Assembly: GCF_039544265.1 (NCBI RefSeq)
Contig: NZ_BAABLI010000017.1
Coordinates: 248,001-312,000 of the forward strand
Direction: 5' to 3'
From: Corallincola platygyrae
GTDB taxonomy: Bacteria; Pseudomonadota; Gammaproteobacteria; Enterobacterales; Neiellaceae
Length of the DNA: 64,000 nt
Shown: piece after piece, positions 41,849 through 51,110 of the stretch
Layout: every line of letters begins with the position of its first letter
Numbering within the stretch: the stretch's first letter is position 1
The notes under the pieces: model-generated
What the model was told of the DNA's origin: nothing
The model's input: the letters and a program-made list of their open reading frames with translations, nothing else
Databases searched by the model: none
Translations under genes and position numbers: made by a program

Positions 41849-42787
41849 TTATTCAACTTCGAACTTAACTGAGCGGTTACGGCCGCCTTCTTTCGCCTTG
41901 TAAAGTGCGGAATCAGCTTGAGCGATCATCTTCTCATGGTTCTTCTGAGAGAGATCGAATTGAGTGACTCCCAGACTGATTGTGACCGGGAGGACTTGCT
42001 CTTCAAACGTAAATTCTTTGTCAGCAATTCTTGTTCTAATACGTTCTGCTACCACCATTGCTTGGTCCAAGCTGGTATCGGGAAGCACGATGCCAAACTC
42101 TTCACCACCATAACGCCCTGCTAGATCAGTTGTACGCAGGGCATCAGTCAGTTGTTTGGCTGTTTCAACTAATACGTGATCACCTGCCTGGTGGCCATAT
42201 ACGTCATTGATTGATTTGAACTTATCTAAATCAAACATGATCAGGCTGAGGTGGCCGCCATGGCGAACAACTCGAGAAAACTCGATCGAAAGCCGTTCTT
42301 CCCAATAGCGACGGTTGGAGATTTGAGTCAGGCCATCGGTGCGACTCGATTTCTCCAACTTGCTCATCGTGGTGTTGAGTTCACCCTGATAGAAGCAAAC
42401 GTCGGTTGCGTCTTCAATGATGATACAAACCTGGGTAACCGTGCCCATCTCATCTTTCAGCGGCAAAAAGCTACAGTTCTGAGCCATATGCTGGCTTGCC
42501 GTCGTGATAGGGCGGCTGTGAGGCATTTCAAAAAGGTGGTGTCTTTGTTCCCATGAGCTGAAGGTGGGTGTTCCCAGCAGGAAAACGCCCTGAAGCTTTC
42601 TACGTAATGAGGGTTTTGGCAGTTCTGGAAAGACATCAAACAGGCTCTTTCCTACCACATCGTCATTGCCACGACCGCTGTGTATCTGGAGAAAGCGGTT
42701 CCAGTAATCGATTTCCATATCGGAGTTGATCACTAGAACACCAGCGTTGATTTGGTCGAGGATGATGCCGTGTAACTGCTCTGTCAT
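41849..42787 (-). CDS. PAS-domain diguanylate cyclase
   Basis: Predicted cytoplasmic c-di-GMP synthase, 312 residues, no membrane helix. A PAS domain (about 5-130) begins ILDQINAGVLVINSDMEIDYWN. The GGDEF domain follows (about 148-310) with an intact catalytic GGEEF at 227-231 and an inhibitory-site RTTD at 218-221, so the enzyme is probably active with product inhibition. It is the last gene of a three-gene minus-strand operon with a CheC-like protein and a CheY-like receiver; the 10-base gap to the CheC gene implies co-expression. Confidence 0.94.
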   Translation of the reverse strand: MTEQLHGIILDQINAGVLVINSDMEIDYWNRFLQIHSGRGNDDVVGKSLFDVFPELPKPSLRRKLQGVFLLGTPTFSSWEQRHHLFEMPHSRPITTASQHMAQNCSFLPLKDEMGTVTQVCIIIEDATDVCFYQGELNTTMSKLEKSSRTDGLTQISNRRYWEERLSIEFSRVVRHGGHLSLIMFDLDKFKSINDVYGHQAGDHVLVETAKQLTDALRTTDLAGRYGGEEFGIVLPDTSLDQAMVVAERIRTRIADKEFTFEEQVLPVTISLGVTQFDLSQKNHEKMIAQADSALYKAKEGGRNRSVKFEVE

Positions 42788-42797
42788 TCGTCAATAA

Positions 42798-43412
42798 TCA
42801 AAAATCTTCGAGGATCTCGTCGAGAACCTGCTTCAATACTTCAACTGCAGTTCCAGGGAACAGCAGCAACATGTCACAGTTAAACGAGTGATCCGTCACC
42901 AGATAGCTGATATTTACTTTCAGTGCGTACTCCCAGTTGAAGGTTTTCTCCTCCAACATCTTAGCGATGCCATGCTCTTGCAGCATCATCACGCGCGGGG
43001 CACTGTAACTGAGCGCTGTTTCCAGCTGCTCTGCCAAACCTTCAAGAAAGGTGGTGGTCAGCAGTGAACTGATATCGGTCAGTTGCTCGGTGTGGGTGGC
43101 TTCATCTTCGGTATAACCAAGCAGATCAGCAATTTCATCTGCATTGATTTTACTGTAGATAAGCAATGCCTCACCGCGGAGACCTTCTGCACCAGAGAAG
43201 CCCTGGCTAACCAGAGAAACCGCGTCTTGCTCATATTTAACGGCAAGCATGTCGGTGACTTCTTTGGTTGAAACCAGCTCAATATTCGGCACTTCTAAGT
43301 GAACAAACGTCTCCAGAAAGCGTGCTAGCTTATCGCTGGCTTGCCCCATGGCCACATTGATCACTTCTTGAAGACAATCCCTCTGGTCTTCAGTAATTGT
43401 TTGGCTACTCAT
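42798..43412 (-). CDS. CheC-like phosphatase / chemotaxis family protein
   Basis: A 204-residue CheC/CheX-family protein. The N-terminal half carries a complete CheC active-site pattern: Asp12, Glu16, Asn19, then Pro42 (E-x2-N-x22-P). The equivalent position in the second half (ISSLLTTTFLEGLAEQLE) lacks the Glu/Asn pair, so only one site may be active. Such proteins dephosphorylate CheY-type receivers. Its ATG overlaps the stop of the receiver gene by four bases, making that receiver the obvious partner. Confidence 0.88.
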   Translation of the reverse strand: MSSQTITEDQRDCLQEVINVAMGQASDKLARFLETFVHLEVPNIELVSTKEVTDMLAVKYEQDAVSLVSQGFSGAEGLRGEALLIYSKINADEIADLLGYTEDEATHTEQLTDISSLLTTTFLEGLAEQLETALSYSAPRVMMLQEHGIAKMLEEKTFNWEYALKVNISYLVTDHSFNCDMLLLFPGTAVEVLKQVLDEILEDF

Positions 43413-43774
43413 AAAAGTCCGAACTTATTAAGAATCTCAGTCAGCTTAACTCGGTTGACTGGCTTATGGATAAAGTCGAGTGCTCCTAAATCCATCACAC
43501 GCTTTTTCATCTCGGGCTGAATGTCTGCAGAGATAACGATGACGAACACTTCGAGCTTCTCATTTTTTATCGTTTCAAGAACACCGATGCCGTCAAGTTC
43601 TGGCATGGTCAAGTCGAGAAAAAGTAATGCTACGTGCTGTTGCCTAAGAATCTCCACCGCTTCCAAGCCATGCTTGGCAAAGGTAACTTCGACATCCCAA
43701 CCTTCTGGCAAACTTTTTTTGACCTGCTTGCGCGCCAACGCTGAATCATCACAGATCAATATGGGTAGCGACAT
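43409..43774 (-). CDS. CheY-like single-domain response regulator
   Basis: Stand-alone receiver domain of 121 residues. Acidic pocket Asp9-Asp10, phospho-acceptor Asp54 (LLFLDLTMPELDG), the Ser of VISAD and the Lys of HKPVN are all present. It is first in an operon with a CheC-like protein and a diguanylate cyclase. It probably passes a signal to one or both; the input kinase is not in the window. Confidence 0.94.
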   Translation of the reverse strand: MSLPILICDDSALARKQVKKSLPEGWDVEVTFAKHGLEAVEILRQQHVALLFLDLTMPELDGIGVLETIKNEKLEVFVIVISADIQPEMKKRVMDLGALDFIHKPVNRVKLTEILNKFGLL

Positions 43775-43877
43775 TCCTCACCCTTAAAATGGTTATTTAA
43801 CTCACTAAGATATAGACAAGGTTTTATAGCATAGGGGTTGGCGACTGCCTACCCCCGAGGATTTGGCTTTGTGAAGC

Positions 43878-43913
43878 GAGTCGACCCCAGACTAAAAAGG
43901 GTCGACTCCAGAC
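43878..43913. other. Inverted and direct repeat between fadA and the receiver gene
   Basis: GAGTCGACCC (43878-43887) and GGGTCGACTC (43899-43908) form a perfect 10-base stem with an 11-base loop. The same stretch also contains a direct repeat, GTCGACYCCAGAC at 43880 and 43901, 21 bases apart. On the minus strand it follows fadA by 43 bases, so it may end the fadBA transcript; the 21-base spacing also fits a regulator site for the receiver operon. Confidence 0.5.
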
Positions 43914-43951
43914 AGGTTTTAGCAATCCATTAGCACCGTTTTAATATCAAG

Positions 43952-45115
43952 CTATACGCGCTCAAATACGGTAGCTATGCCCTGACCAAGGCCAATACAC
44001 ATGGTTGCCAGACCAAGTGTGGCATCCTTCTCTTCCATCAGGTTAAGTAAGGTGGTTGAGATCCGTGTACCGGAGCAGCCTAATGGGTGTCCCAGTGCGA
44101 TGGCGCCACCATTAAGGTTGACCTTCTCATCTACCTGCTCAAGCAGGCCCAGACCCTTAGCACACGGCAGCGACTGCGCGGCAAAGGCTTCGTTCAGCTC
44201 TACCAGGTCGATGTCTGCCATGCTAAGACCACTGCGTTTGAGGGCTTTTTGGGTAGCGGGTACCGGTCCGTAACCCATGATGGATGGATCGCAACCCGCC
44301 ACTGCCATTGCTCGGATCTTGGCACGGATCGGTAATCCCAGCGCTTTGGCGCGTTCTTCAGACATCACCAGCATGGCCGAGGCGCCATCAGATAGTGCTG
44401 AAGAGGTGCCCGCGGTGACTGTACCGTTAGCCGGATCGAATACCGGACGTAGCGCGGCCAGCGATTCTACAGTGGTCTCAGGACGGATCACTTCGTCATG
44501 AACCACCTGGATCAGGGTGCCATCGGCATCGTGACCTTCTGTCGGCAGGATCTCCTTAGCAAAACGTCCTTCAATGGTGGCAGCATGTGCACGCTGATGT
44601 GATCGGGCACCAAAGGCATCCTGCTGCTCGCGGGTAATGCCGTGCAGGCGACCCAACATCTCAGCGGTCAGTCCCATCATGCCAGCAGCCTTGGCCACCG
44701 AGCGGCTTAGCCCAGGGTGGAAGTCGACGCCGTGGGACATAGGCACGTGCCCCATATGCTCAACACCGCCGACAATAAACACGTCACCCATGTCAGTCAT
44801 TATCGACTTGGCAGCATCGTGCAGCGCCTGCATTGAGGAGCCACACAAGCGGTTAACCGTAACTGCACCAGCTGAGCGGGGCAGCCCGGCTAATAGCGCG
44901 GCGTTACGTGCCACGTTGAAGCCCTGTTCCAGTGTTTGCTGAACACAGCCCCAGATCACGTCTTCAATCTCGTTAGGGTCGAGGTTAGGGTTACGGTTAA
45001 GCAACCCTGTCATTAGGTGTGCAGAGAGATCTTCTGCACGAACGTTACGGAACACACCCCCTTTAGAGCGGCCCATAGGTGTTCTGATGCAATCGACAAT
45101 TACTGCGTTTTTCAT
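43952..45115 (-). CDS. fadA: 3-ketoacyl-CoA thiolase (beta subunit of fatty-acid oxidation complex)
   Basis: Last step of aerobic beta-oxidation (387 residues). Active-site Cys is in RLCGSSMQALHDA near residue 91; the His in GHPLGCSGTR and the second Cys in CIGLGQG complete the site. The N-terminus KNAVIVDCIRTPMGRSKGG is typical. It follows fadB by 18 bases and forms the FadB2A2 complex with it. Confidence 0.97.
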   Translation of the reverse strand: MKNAVIVDCIRTPMGRSKGGVFRNVRAEDLSAHLMTGLLNRNPNLDPNEIEDVIWGCVQQTLEQGFNVARNAALLAGLPRSAGAVTVNRLCGSSMQALHDAAKSIMTDMGDVFIVGGVEHMGHVPMSHGVDFHPGLSRSVAKAAGMMGLTAEMLGRLHGITREQQDAFGARSHQRAHAATIEGRFAKEILPTEGHDADGTLIQVVHDEVIRPETTVESLAALRPVFDPANGTVTAGTSSALSDGASAMLVMSEERAKALGLPIRAKIRAMAVAGCDPSIMGYGPVPATQKALKRSGLSMADIDLVELNEAFAAQSLPCAKGLGLLEQVDEKVNLNGGAIALGHPLGCSGTRISTTLLNLMEEKDATLGLATMCIGLGQGIATVFERV

Positions 45116-45133
45116 TGTTCTATCCTCTCTGCC

Positions 45134-47284
45134 TTAGCCTGCGAAGAAACGTTTGCCTTCGGCAGCCATCTGCCGCAGCCCGTCAGTGACCTGGTACAAA
45201 GGTCCCAAATGTGCCAGTTCGTCGGCTTGCGCAATAAAGTTGTCGATACCCATCTGATCCAGATAACGACAGACTCCGCCTCTGAATGGAGGGAAGCCTA
45301 AGCCGTACACCAGCGCCATATCGGCTTCTGCTGGTGTGGCGACAATACCCTCTTCAAGGCAGCGGACCACTTCATTACACATGGGGATCATGACGCGGGC
45401 GATGATCTCTTCATCGCTAAAGTCTTGAGGGTTAGCTGCGACTTCTGACAGCAGCAATGGTGTTTGCTCGTCAGGCTTCTTAGCCAGTTTGCCTTTGCGG
45501 TCTTTCTCATAGCGATAGAAACCAACACCATTCTTCTGACCAAAACGTTGGTTATCGAACATCACATCAATGGCATCGCGTTGCTTCTTCGCCATCCGCT
45601 CTGGGAAGCCTTCGGCCATAACTGCCTGGGCGTGGTGAGCCGTATCAATACCGACAACATCCAGCAGGTAAGCTGGGCCCATCGGCCAGCCAAACTGTTT
45701 CTCCATGATGCGGTCGATCTGTTGGTAGTCGGCACCATCGGCCAGCAGTTTGGCAAAGCCGCCAAAATAGGGGAACAACACGCGGTTTACGAAGAAGCCC
45801 GGACAATCATTAACCACGATGGGAGATTTACCCAGCTGTGCTGCCCAAGCCACCACAGACGCAACCGTTTCGTCGCTGGTGTCTTTACCCCGTATCACTT
45901 CCACCAGCGGCATACGGTGCACCGGATTAAAGAAGTGCATACCACAGAACTTGCTAGGGTCTTTAACGCTCTGTGCCAGCAAGTCGATGGAAATGGTCGA
46001 GGTGTTGGAGGTCAAAATCGCGTTTTCGCCGGTGTTTTGTTCAACTTCTGCCAGCACCGCAGCTTTAACCTTTGGATTCTCAACGACGGCTTCCACTACG
46101 ACGTCAACATCAGCGACAGCATCGTAGCTTAAAGAGGGGGTGATTTTGTTGAGTACACCTGCCATCTTGGCCGGATTCATGCGGCCTCGGGCAACCTGTT
46201 TGCCCAGGATGCTGGCCGCTTCATTCAGGCCCAGATCGAGCGCGTCGTGACGGATATCTTTCATCACGATAGGGGTGCCTTTATAGGCTGACTGGTAGGC
46301 GATGCCGCCCCCCATAATGCCTGCGCCCAATACGGCCGCACGCTCAAATGGATGTGCTGTTTTTGCAGCCTTTTTGGCCTTACCTTTAACCAACTGGTCA
46401 TTTAGGAAAATGCCGATAAGGCTTTCGGCCTGAGGGCTCTTCGCCAGTTTGATAAAACCTTCCGCTTCAATAGCAAGGGCTTCGGCACGACCCTGACCCG
46501 AGGCTTTTTCAATCGACTTCACCGCCATCATAGGGGCGGGATAATGTTTGCCAGCTTTTTGCGCCACCATGCCTTTGGCTGTGGTGAAACTCATACCTGC
46601 TTCAATTTTATTGAGTGGCAGAGGGGAGAGCTTACGCTGGCGGCGAGCTTGCCAGTCAAGATGACCATCGATGGCACTCTTGAGCATGCTGAGGGCTGCT
46701 TCGTCGAGTTTCTCTGGTGTGACGACCGCATCAACCAAGCCCAGTTTCAGTGCAGCATCGGCGCGGTTGTCTTTGCCGGTGGTAATCAGTTCCATCGCGT
46801 TATCTGCGCCGATAACTCGGGGCATGCGCACGGTACCGCCAAAGCCCGGCATGATGCCCAGTTTGACTTCCGGCAGGCCAATCTTGGCGCTGGTGTCTGC
46901 CACGCGCAGGTCGGTGGCGAGGATCGCTTCACAGCCGCCGCCCAGAGCAAATCCTTTGATGGCACTGATGGTTGGGCAGGGCAGATCTTCCAGCCGATTA
47001 AAAATGTTGTTGGCGTAAGCGACCCAGCTGCGTAGTTCATCTTCAGGCAGGGCGAACGTGGCCAAAAATTCGGTGATGTCTGCACCGACGATAAAGGTGT
47101 CTTTCGCCGAGCGCAGCAGCACACCTTTGAGGTCATCACAGTTGTGCAGCGCATCCAGCGCTTTTTCAAAGTCGTCCAGAGTATTGCGGTCGAACTTGTT
47201 CACTGAGCCTTCGGCATCTAGTAACAGTTCCGCAATGCCTGGCTCCAGGTAGCGTACAGAGAGGGTTTTGCCTTGATATATCAT
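45134..47284 (-). CDS. fadB: Multifunctional fatty-acid oxidation enzyme (alpha subunit)
   Basis: Enoyl-CoA hydratase, isomerase and 3-hydroxyacyl-CoA dehydrogenase in one chain (716 residues, standard). The hydratase part has FALGGGCEAILATDLRVAD and GLPEVKLGIMPGFGGT with its two acidic residues. The NAD domain starts VLGAGIMGGGIAYQS near 318, and the catalytic His is in MHFFNPVHRMPLVE. It is first in fadBA; a FadR-type operator lies 49-61 bases upstream. Confidence 0.98.
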   Translation of the reverse strand: MIYQGKTLSVRYLEPGIAELLLDAEGSVNKFDRNTLDDFEKALDALHNCDDLKGVLLRSAKDTFIVGADITEFLATFALPEDELRSWVAYANNIFNRLEDLPCPTISAIKGFALGGGCEAILATDLRVADTSAKIGLPEVKLGIMPGFGGTVRMPRVIGADNAMELITTGKDNRADAALKLGLVDAVVTPEKLDEAALSMLKSAIDGHLDWQARRQRKLSPLPLNKIEAGMSFTTAKGMVAQKAGKHYPAPMMAVKSIEKASGQGRAEALAIEAEGFIKLAKSPQAESLIGIFLNDQLVKGKAKKAAKTAHPFERAAVLGAGIMGGGIAYQSAYKGTPIVMKDIRHDALDLGLNEAASILGKQVARGRMNPAKMAGVLNKITPSLSYDAVADVDVVVEAVVENPKVKAAVLAEVEQNTGENAILTSNTSTISIDLLAQSVKDPSKFCGMHFFNPVHRMPLVEVIRGKDTSDETVASVVAWAAQLGKSPIVVNDCPGFFVNRVLFPYFGGFAKLLADGADYQQIDRIMEKQFGWPMGPAYLLDVVGIDTAHHAQAVMAEGFPERMAKKQRDAIDVMFDNQRFGQKNGVGFYRYEKDRKGKLAKKPDEQTPLLLSEVAANPQDFSDEEIIARVMIPMCNEVVRCLEEGIVATPAEADMALVYGLGFPPFRGGVCRYLDQMGIDNFIAQADELAHLGPLYQVTDGLRQMAAEGKRFFAG

Positions 47285-47332
47285 TGTTTTCTCCTGTCGG
47301 GATAGCCCGTCAAGGTAGGCGTTCTATTTATA

Positions 47333-47345
47333 CTGGTCGTACCAG
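47333..47345. promoter_or_regulatory. FadR-type operator upstream of fadBA
   Basis: CTGGTCGTACCAG has perfect 5-base arms (CTGGT/ACCAG) around CGT and fits the FadR consensus (TGG-N5-CCA). It lies 49 bases upstream of the fadB start in the 284-base region between divergent fadB and pepQ, the usual place for acyl-CoA-responsive control. No fadR gene is in the window. The rest of this region shows no other strong signal. Confidence 0.72.
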
Positions 47346-47568
47346 AAGAGCTAAGTGTGGACGTGAATTGGCTGGATTTCAACCGTTATTTAAAACGGGT
47401 GTTTGATTTTGCGTTTCGTTTTTGTTTGCTATGAAGCTAACCCTGCAGTGAAAGCCCCTCTCTATGACGAGCTCGTCCTCTTTTCATGCGTTTGTATTGA
47501 CCCTGAACTCCCTGTTTGCGTTGTAAATTGTGTATCCTAGGAGAGTTACCATTGAATGATGAATAGCT

Positions 47569-48894
47569 ATGAGCGACCAAGTATCTACACTGTTTACCCA
47601 ACACGTTGCCAACCTCCAGGTGCGTACCCGCGATCTATTGGCCCGTGAAAATTTGGAATACATGGTTATCCACTCTGGTCAGTTGAAGCGCCAGTTCCTG
47701 GATGACATGGATTATCCATTTAAGGTGAATCCGCACTTCAAAGCCTGGCTGCCTGTGGTCGACAACCCAAATTGCTGGTTGATTATTAATGGTGACGATA
47801 AACCCAAGCTGCTCTTCTATCGTCCAGTCGATTTCTGGCACAAGGTGCCTGAGGCCCCCGAAGATTTCTGGACAGACAGCTTTGCTATTCAGCTGTTAGA
47901 AACCGCAGATGCCGCGGCTGATTGGTTACCGAAGAATCTGGATAAAGTTGCCTACATTGGGGAGCACCAGGAACTTGCGCAGGTATTGGGCTTTGGCCAG
48001 ATAAATCCTGAGTCGCTGATCAACTATCTGCACTATCACAGAGCCTATAAAAGTGACTACGAACTGTATGCGTTGCGCGAAGCGAACAAGTTGGCGGTGG
48101 CTGGGCATAAGGCGGCGCGAGATGCATTTTATGGTGGCGGATCTGAGTTTGAGATCCAGCTGGCCTATCTGAAAGCCACTGGTCATGGCGAAAATGACGT
48201 GCCCTATGGCAACATCATTGCACTCAATGAAAATGCCGCGATCCTTCACTACATGCAGCAGGACCGGACCAAGCCAAGTGAGCATCGCAGCTTTCTTATC
48301 GATGCTGGTGCCAGCTTTAATGGCTACGCTGCAGATATCACTCGAACCTACAGTTTTGACAAGAGCAATGAATTTGCTGAGCTGATCGCAGCCCTTGATG
48401 GCTGCCAGCACCAGATCATGGAACAACTGAAACCTGGGATTGAATACCCGGAATTGCATCAGCAAATGCATCTGCTGATAGCCGGTCTGCTGAATAAGTT
48501 TGGTTTTGTCGATATGACGCCAGAGGCCATGGTTGAGAGCGGTGTTGCAAGTACCTTCTTCCCCCATGGGCTGGGACACTTCCTCGGCTTGCAGGTACAT
48601 GATGTCGGTGGCTTTATGGCGGACGAGCGTGGTACTCATAAACCCGCACCGCCCAAACATCCGTTTCTACGCCTGACCCGCACTGTCGAATCTCGTCAGG
48701 TGTTCACGATCGAGCCAGGCCTTTATTTCATCGACAGCCTGCTGGGCAGTTTGAAGGAGAGCCAACACGCTGCGGCGATTAACTGGAGCAAGGTTGATGC
48801 CTTCCGCCCTTATGGTGGCATTCGGATTGAGGATAACCTGATTGTATTCCAGGACCACACTGAAAATATGACGCGTGACTTAGGCTTGGCATAA
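47569..48894 (+). CDS. pepQ: Xaa-Pro dipeptidase
   Basis: Manganese peptidase for X-Pro dipeptides (441 residues). Metal ligands are in the pita-bread fold: LIDAGASFNGYAADITRTY (two Asp), HGLGHFLGLQVHDVGG (His), IEPGLYFID (Glu) and GGIRIEDN (Glu). The position divergent from fadBA and next to yigZ is conserved in many gammaproteobacteria. Confidence 0.97.
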   Translation: MSDQVSTLFTQHVANLQVRTRDLLARENLEYMVIHSGQLKRQFLDDMDYPFKVNPHFKAWLPVVDNPNCWLIINGDDKPKLLFYRPVDFWHKVPEAPEDFWTDSFAIQLLETADAAADWLPKNLDKVAYIGEHQELAQVLGFGQINPESLINYLHYHRAYKSDYELYALREANKLAVAGHKAARDAFYGGGSEFEIQLAYLKATGHGENDVPYGNIIALNENAAILHYMQQDRTKPSEHRSFLIDAGASFNGYAADITRTYSFDKSNEFAELIAALDGCQHQIMEQLKPGIEYPELHQQMHLLIAGLLNKFGFVDMTPEAMVESGVASTFFPHGLGHFLGLQVHDVGGFMADERGTHKPAPPKHPFLRLTRTVESRQVFTIEPGLYFIDSLLGSLKESQHAAAINWSKVDAFRPYGGIRIEDNLIVFQDHTENMTRDLGLA

Positions 48895-48900
48895 ACCGAA

Positions 48901-49518
48901 ATGTCTTCAACTGGTTACCGGGTTCCTGCTTCGGCTCAGAGTGCTGAGCAGGAGATTAAGCGTAGTCGTTTTATTGCTATTGCCGCGCGGACAGATACCC
49001 CTGAGGCGGCAAAAGCATTCATCGAGGGGGTTCGTGCTGAACACCCTCAAGCCCGCCACGTTTGTTCAGCCTTTGTTGCAGGGGCGCCTACGGATACTCA
49101 GTGCCTGGGTTTTAGTGACGATGGCGAGCCCAATGGCACGGCGGGCAAACCCATCCTGGCGGTATTGCAGGGATCAGGTGTTGGTGAGATAGCCATTGCC
49201 GTGGTGCGTTACTCTGGTGGCATAAAGTTGGGGACGGGCGGGTTGGTGCGTGCTTATGGTGGTACTGCGCAGATGGCCATGCAGCAGCTGGCGTGGCTGG
49301 AAGTGGAGCCTCAGCAGCAGATCACATTAACCTTTGGCTATGATTTGACTGCCAGAGTTGAGCAATTAATTGCAGCCGCTGAGGGGAAGGTTGTCACCGC
49401 AAGCTATGATGCTGAGGTGCGCTTTGAGGCTACCGTTCCCACTAGGGAAACCGACGCACTGGTGAAACAACTGACGGATGCCGCTGGCGGACAAATCTCC
49501 TGTGTTGTGAAGCGGTAG
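48901..49518 (+). CDS. yigZ: IMPACT-family protein YigZ
   Basis: Conserved protein of 205 residues, 6 bases after pepQ. The UPF0029 N-terminal domain has EIKRSRFIAIAART, GEPNGTAGKPIL and VVRYSGGIKLGTGGLVRAY, all family signatures; a DUF1949 ferredoxin-like domain ends the protein. Its cellular role is not established; the eukaryotic relative affects translation control. Confidence 0.94.
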   Translation: MSSTGYRVPASAQSAEQEIKRSRFIAIAARTDTPEAAKAFIEGVRAEHPQARHVCSAFVAGAPTDTQCLGFSDDGEPNGTAGKPILAVLQGSGVGEIAIAVVRYSGGIKLGTGGLVRAYGGTAQMAMQQLAWLEVEPQQQITLTFGYDLTARVEQLIAAAEGKVVTASYDAEVRFEATVPTRETDALVKQLTDAAGGQISCVVKR

Positions 49519-49618
49519 ATTGCATATTCGTGGCAGCACTCTAAACTGGCGCCATCAAACAAGGAAATCCCGTCGCTGCTGACCCCAGCAGCTGCCAATG
49601 GAGGCGATGCGCAGCTAG

Positions 49619-51070
49619 ATGCAGTACCGAGCCATCATCCGAATTGTCGGATTGTTGATCAGTTTATTCAGTGTCACCATGGTGCCTCCCATCGTGGTGT
49701 CTCTGATCTTTAAGGATGGTGGTGGTTTACCCTTCTTTCTTTCCTTCCTGTTTAACCTGTTTGTCGGCTTTATGCTGTGGTTTCCCAATCGCCGGCGCAA
49801 GGCAGAACTTAAGGCGCGAGAGGGGTTTCTCATTGTTGTACTGTTCTGGACGGTACTGGGAAGTGTGGGTGCTGTGCCGTTGATGCTCTCTGAGCAACCT
49901 GAGATCAGTAATACCGACGCGCTGTTTGAGTCTTTTTCCGGTTTGACCACCACGGGCGCGACCATTCTCACCAATCTCGACTCCTTGCCGAAAGCTATTC
50001 TGTTTTACCGCCAGCAATTGCAGTGGTTAGGCGGCATGGGGATCATTGTGTTAGCGGTGGCGATTTTGCCGATTCTTGGTGTGGGTGGTATGCAGTTGTA
50101 CCGCGCAGAGGCTCCAGGGCCGGTAAAAGATTCGAAGATGACACCGCGTATCGCCGATACGGCGAAACACCTCTGGTATATCTATGTGTCACTGACATTC
50201 GCTTGTGCCTTAGCCTACTGGGCTGCAGGTATGAGCCTGTTCGACGCTATCTGTCACAGCTTCTCGACTATTGCTATCGGTGGGTTTTCGACCTATGACG
50301 CCAGCATGGGCTACTTTGACTCCAGCTTGATTAACTTTATCTGTGTGGTGTTTCTGCTGATATCCGGGGCCAACTTTGCGCTGCACTACACCGCCTGGCG
50401 AGCCAAGAGTGTTGGCCACTATTTTACTGATCCTGAATTTCGCGGTTTTCTATTCTTCCAGTTCATTATTGTTGCGATCTGTTTTTTGGTGCTGGTGCAG
50501 GGCAACGTGTACGAAAACCCTAACTCAGCGCTGGATCATGCCATGTTCCAAGCGGTGTCGATGGGCACGACTGCGGGCTTTGCAACGACCGGATTTCATG
50601 AGTGGCCAATATTCCTGCCAATCCTTTTGATCTTCGCTTCTTTCATTGGTGGCTGTGCGGGTTCGACTGGTGGCGGCATGAAGGTGGTGCGAGTTTTGAT
50701 TCTGCATTTGCAGGGGATGAGAGAACTTAAACGCCTGGTTCACCCTAAGGCAATTATTAGTATTAAGCTGGGTTCACGACCACTGTCTGAACGGGTGATC
50801 GAAGCGATTTGGGGCTTCTTTTCCGCTTATACGCTGGTATTTATTCTCTGTATGTTGGCGCTGATTGCTACTGGCTTGGATGACCTCACGGCGTTTTCCG
50901 CGGTGGCAGCGTGCCTGAATAACCTGGGCCCGGGATTGGGCGCAGTAGCATCTCACTACGGCGATATTCCGGATGCAAGCAAGTGGATCCTCATTGTAGC
51001 GATGCTGTTTGGCCGCCTCGAAGTCTTTACTCTGCTGGTGATCTTTACGCCAGCGTTTTGGCGTAACTAG
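49619..51070 (+). CDS. trkH: Trk potassium uptake protein TrkH
   Basis: Membrane channel-like subunit of the Trk K+ system (483 residues, same as E. coli). Four pore loops with the selectivity glycines are visible: SGLTTTGATI, TIAIGGFSTYD, GTTAGFATTGF and NNLGPGLGAV. The intramembrane gate segment GGCAGSTGGGMKVVR is present. It has about ten membrane helices and needs cytoplasmic TrkA, which is encoded at 53-54.5 kb next to a second TrkH. Confidence 0.96.
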   Translation: MQYRAIIRIVGLLISLFSVTMVPPIVVSLIFKDGGGLPFFLSFLFNLFVGFMLWFPNRRRKAELKAREGFLIVVLFWTVLGSVGAVPLMLSEQPEISNTDALFESFSGLTTTGATILTNLDSLPKAILFYRQQLQWLGGMGIIVLAVAILPILGVGGMQLYRAEAPGPVKDSKMTPRIADTAKHLWYIYVSLTFACALAYWAAGMSLFDAICHSFSTIAIGGFSTYDASMGYFDSSLINFICVVFLLISGANFALHYTAWRAKSVGHYFTDPEFRGFLFFQFIIVAICFLVLVQGNVYENPNSALDHAMFQAVSMGTTAGFATTGFHEWPIFLPILLIFASFIGGCAGSTGGGMKVVRVLILHLQGMRELKRLVHPKAIISIKLGSRPLSERVIEAIWGFFSAYTLVFILCMLALIATGLDDLTAFSAVAACLNNLGPGLGAVASHYGDIPDASKWILIVAMLFGRLEVFTLLVIFTPAFWRN

Positions 51071-51110
51071 GCTTAGCTCTGTTTATAAATAAAGGCTGAA
51101 AGATAAACTG

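Noticed and set aside
45464..46132. 222-codon plus-strand open frame opposite fadB
   Set aside because: Shadow of fadB; rich in His/Arg/Thr as expected from the reverse frame.
47926..48660. 244-codon minus-strand open frame opposite pepQ
   Set aside because: It is antisense to an intact pepQ with all metal ligands; no recognisable domain.
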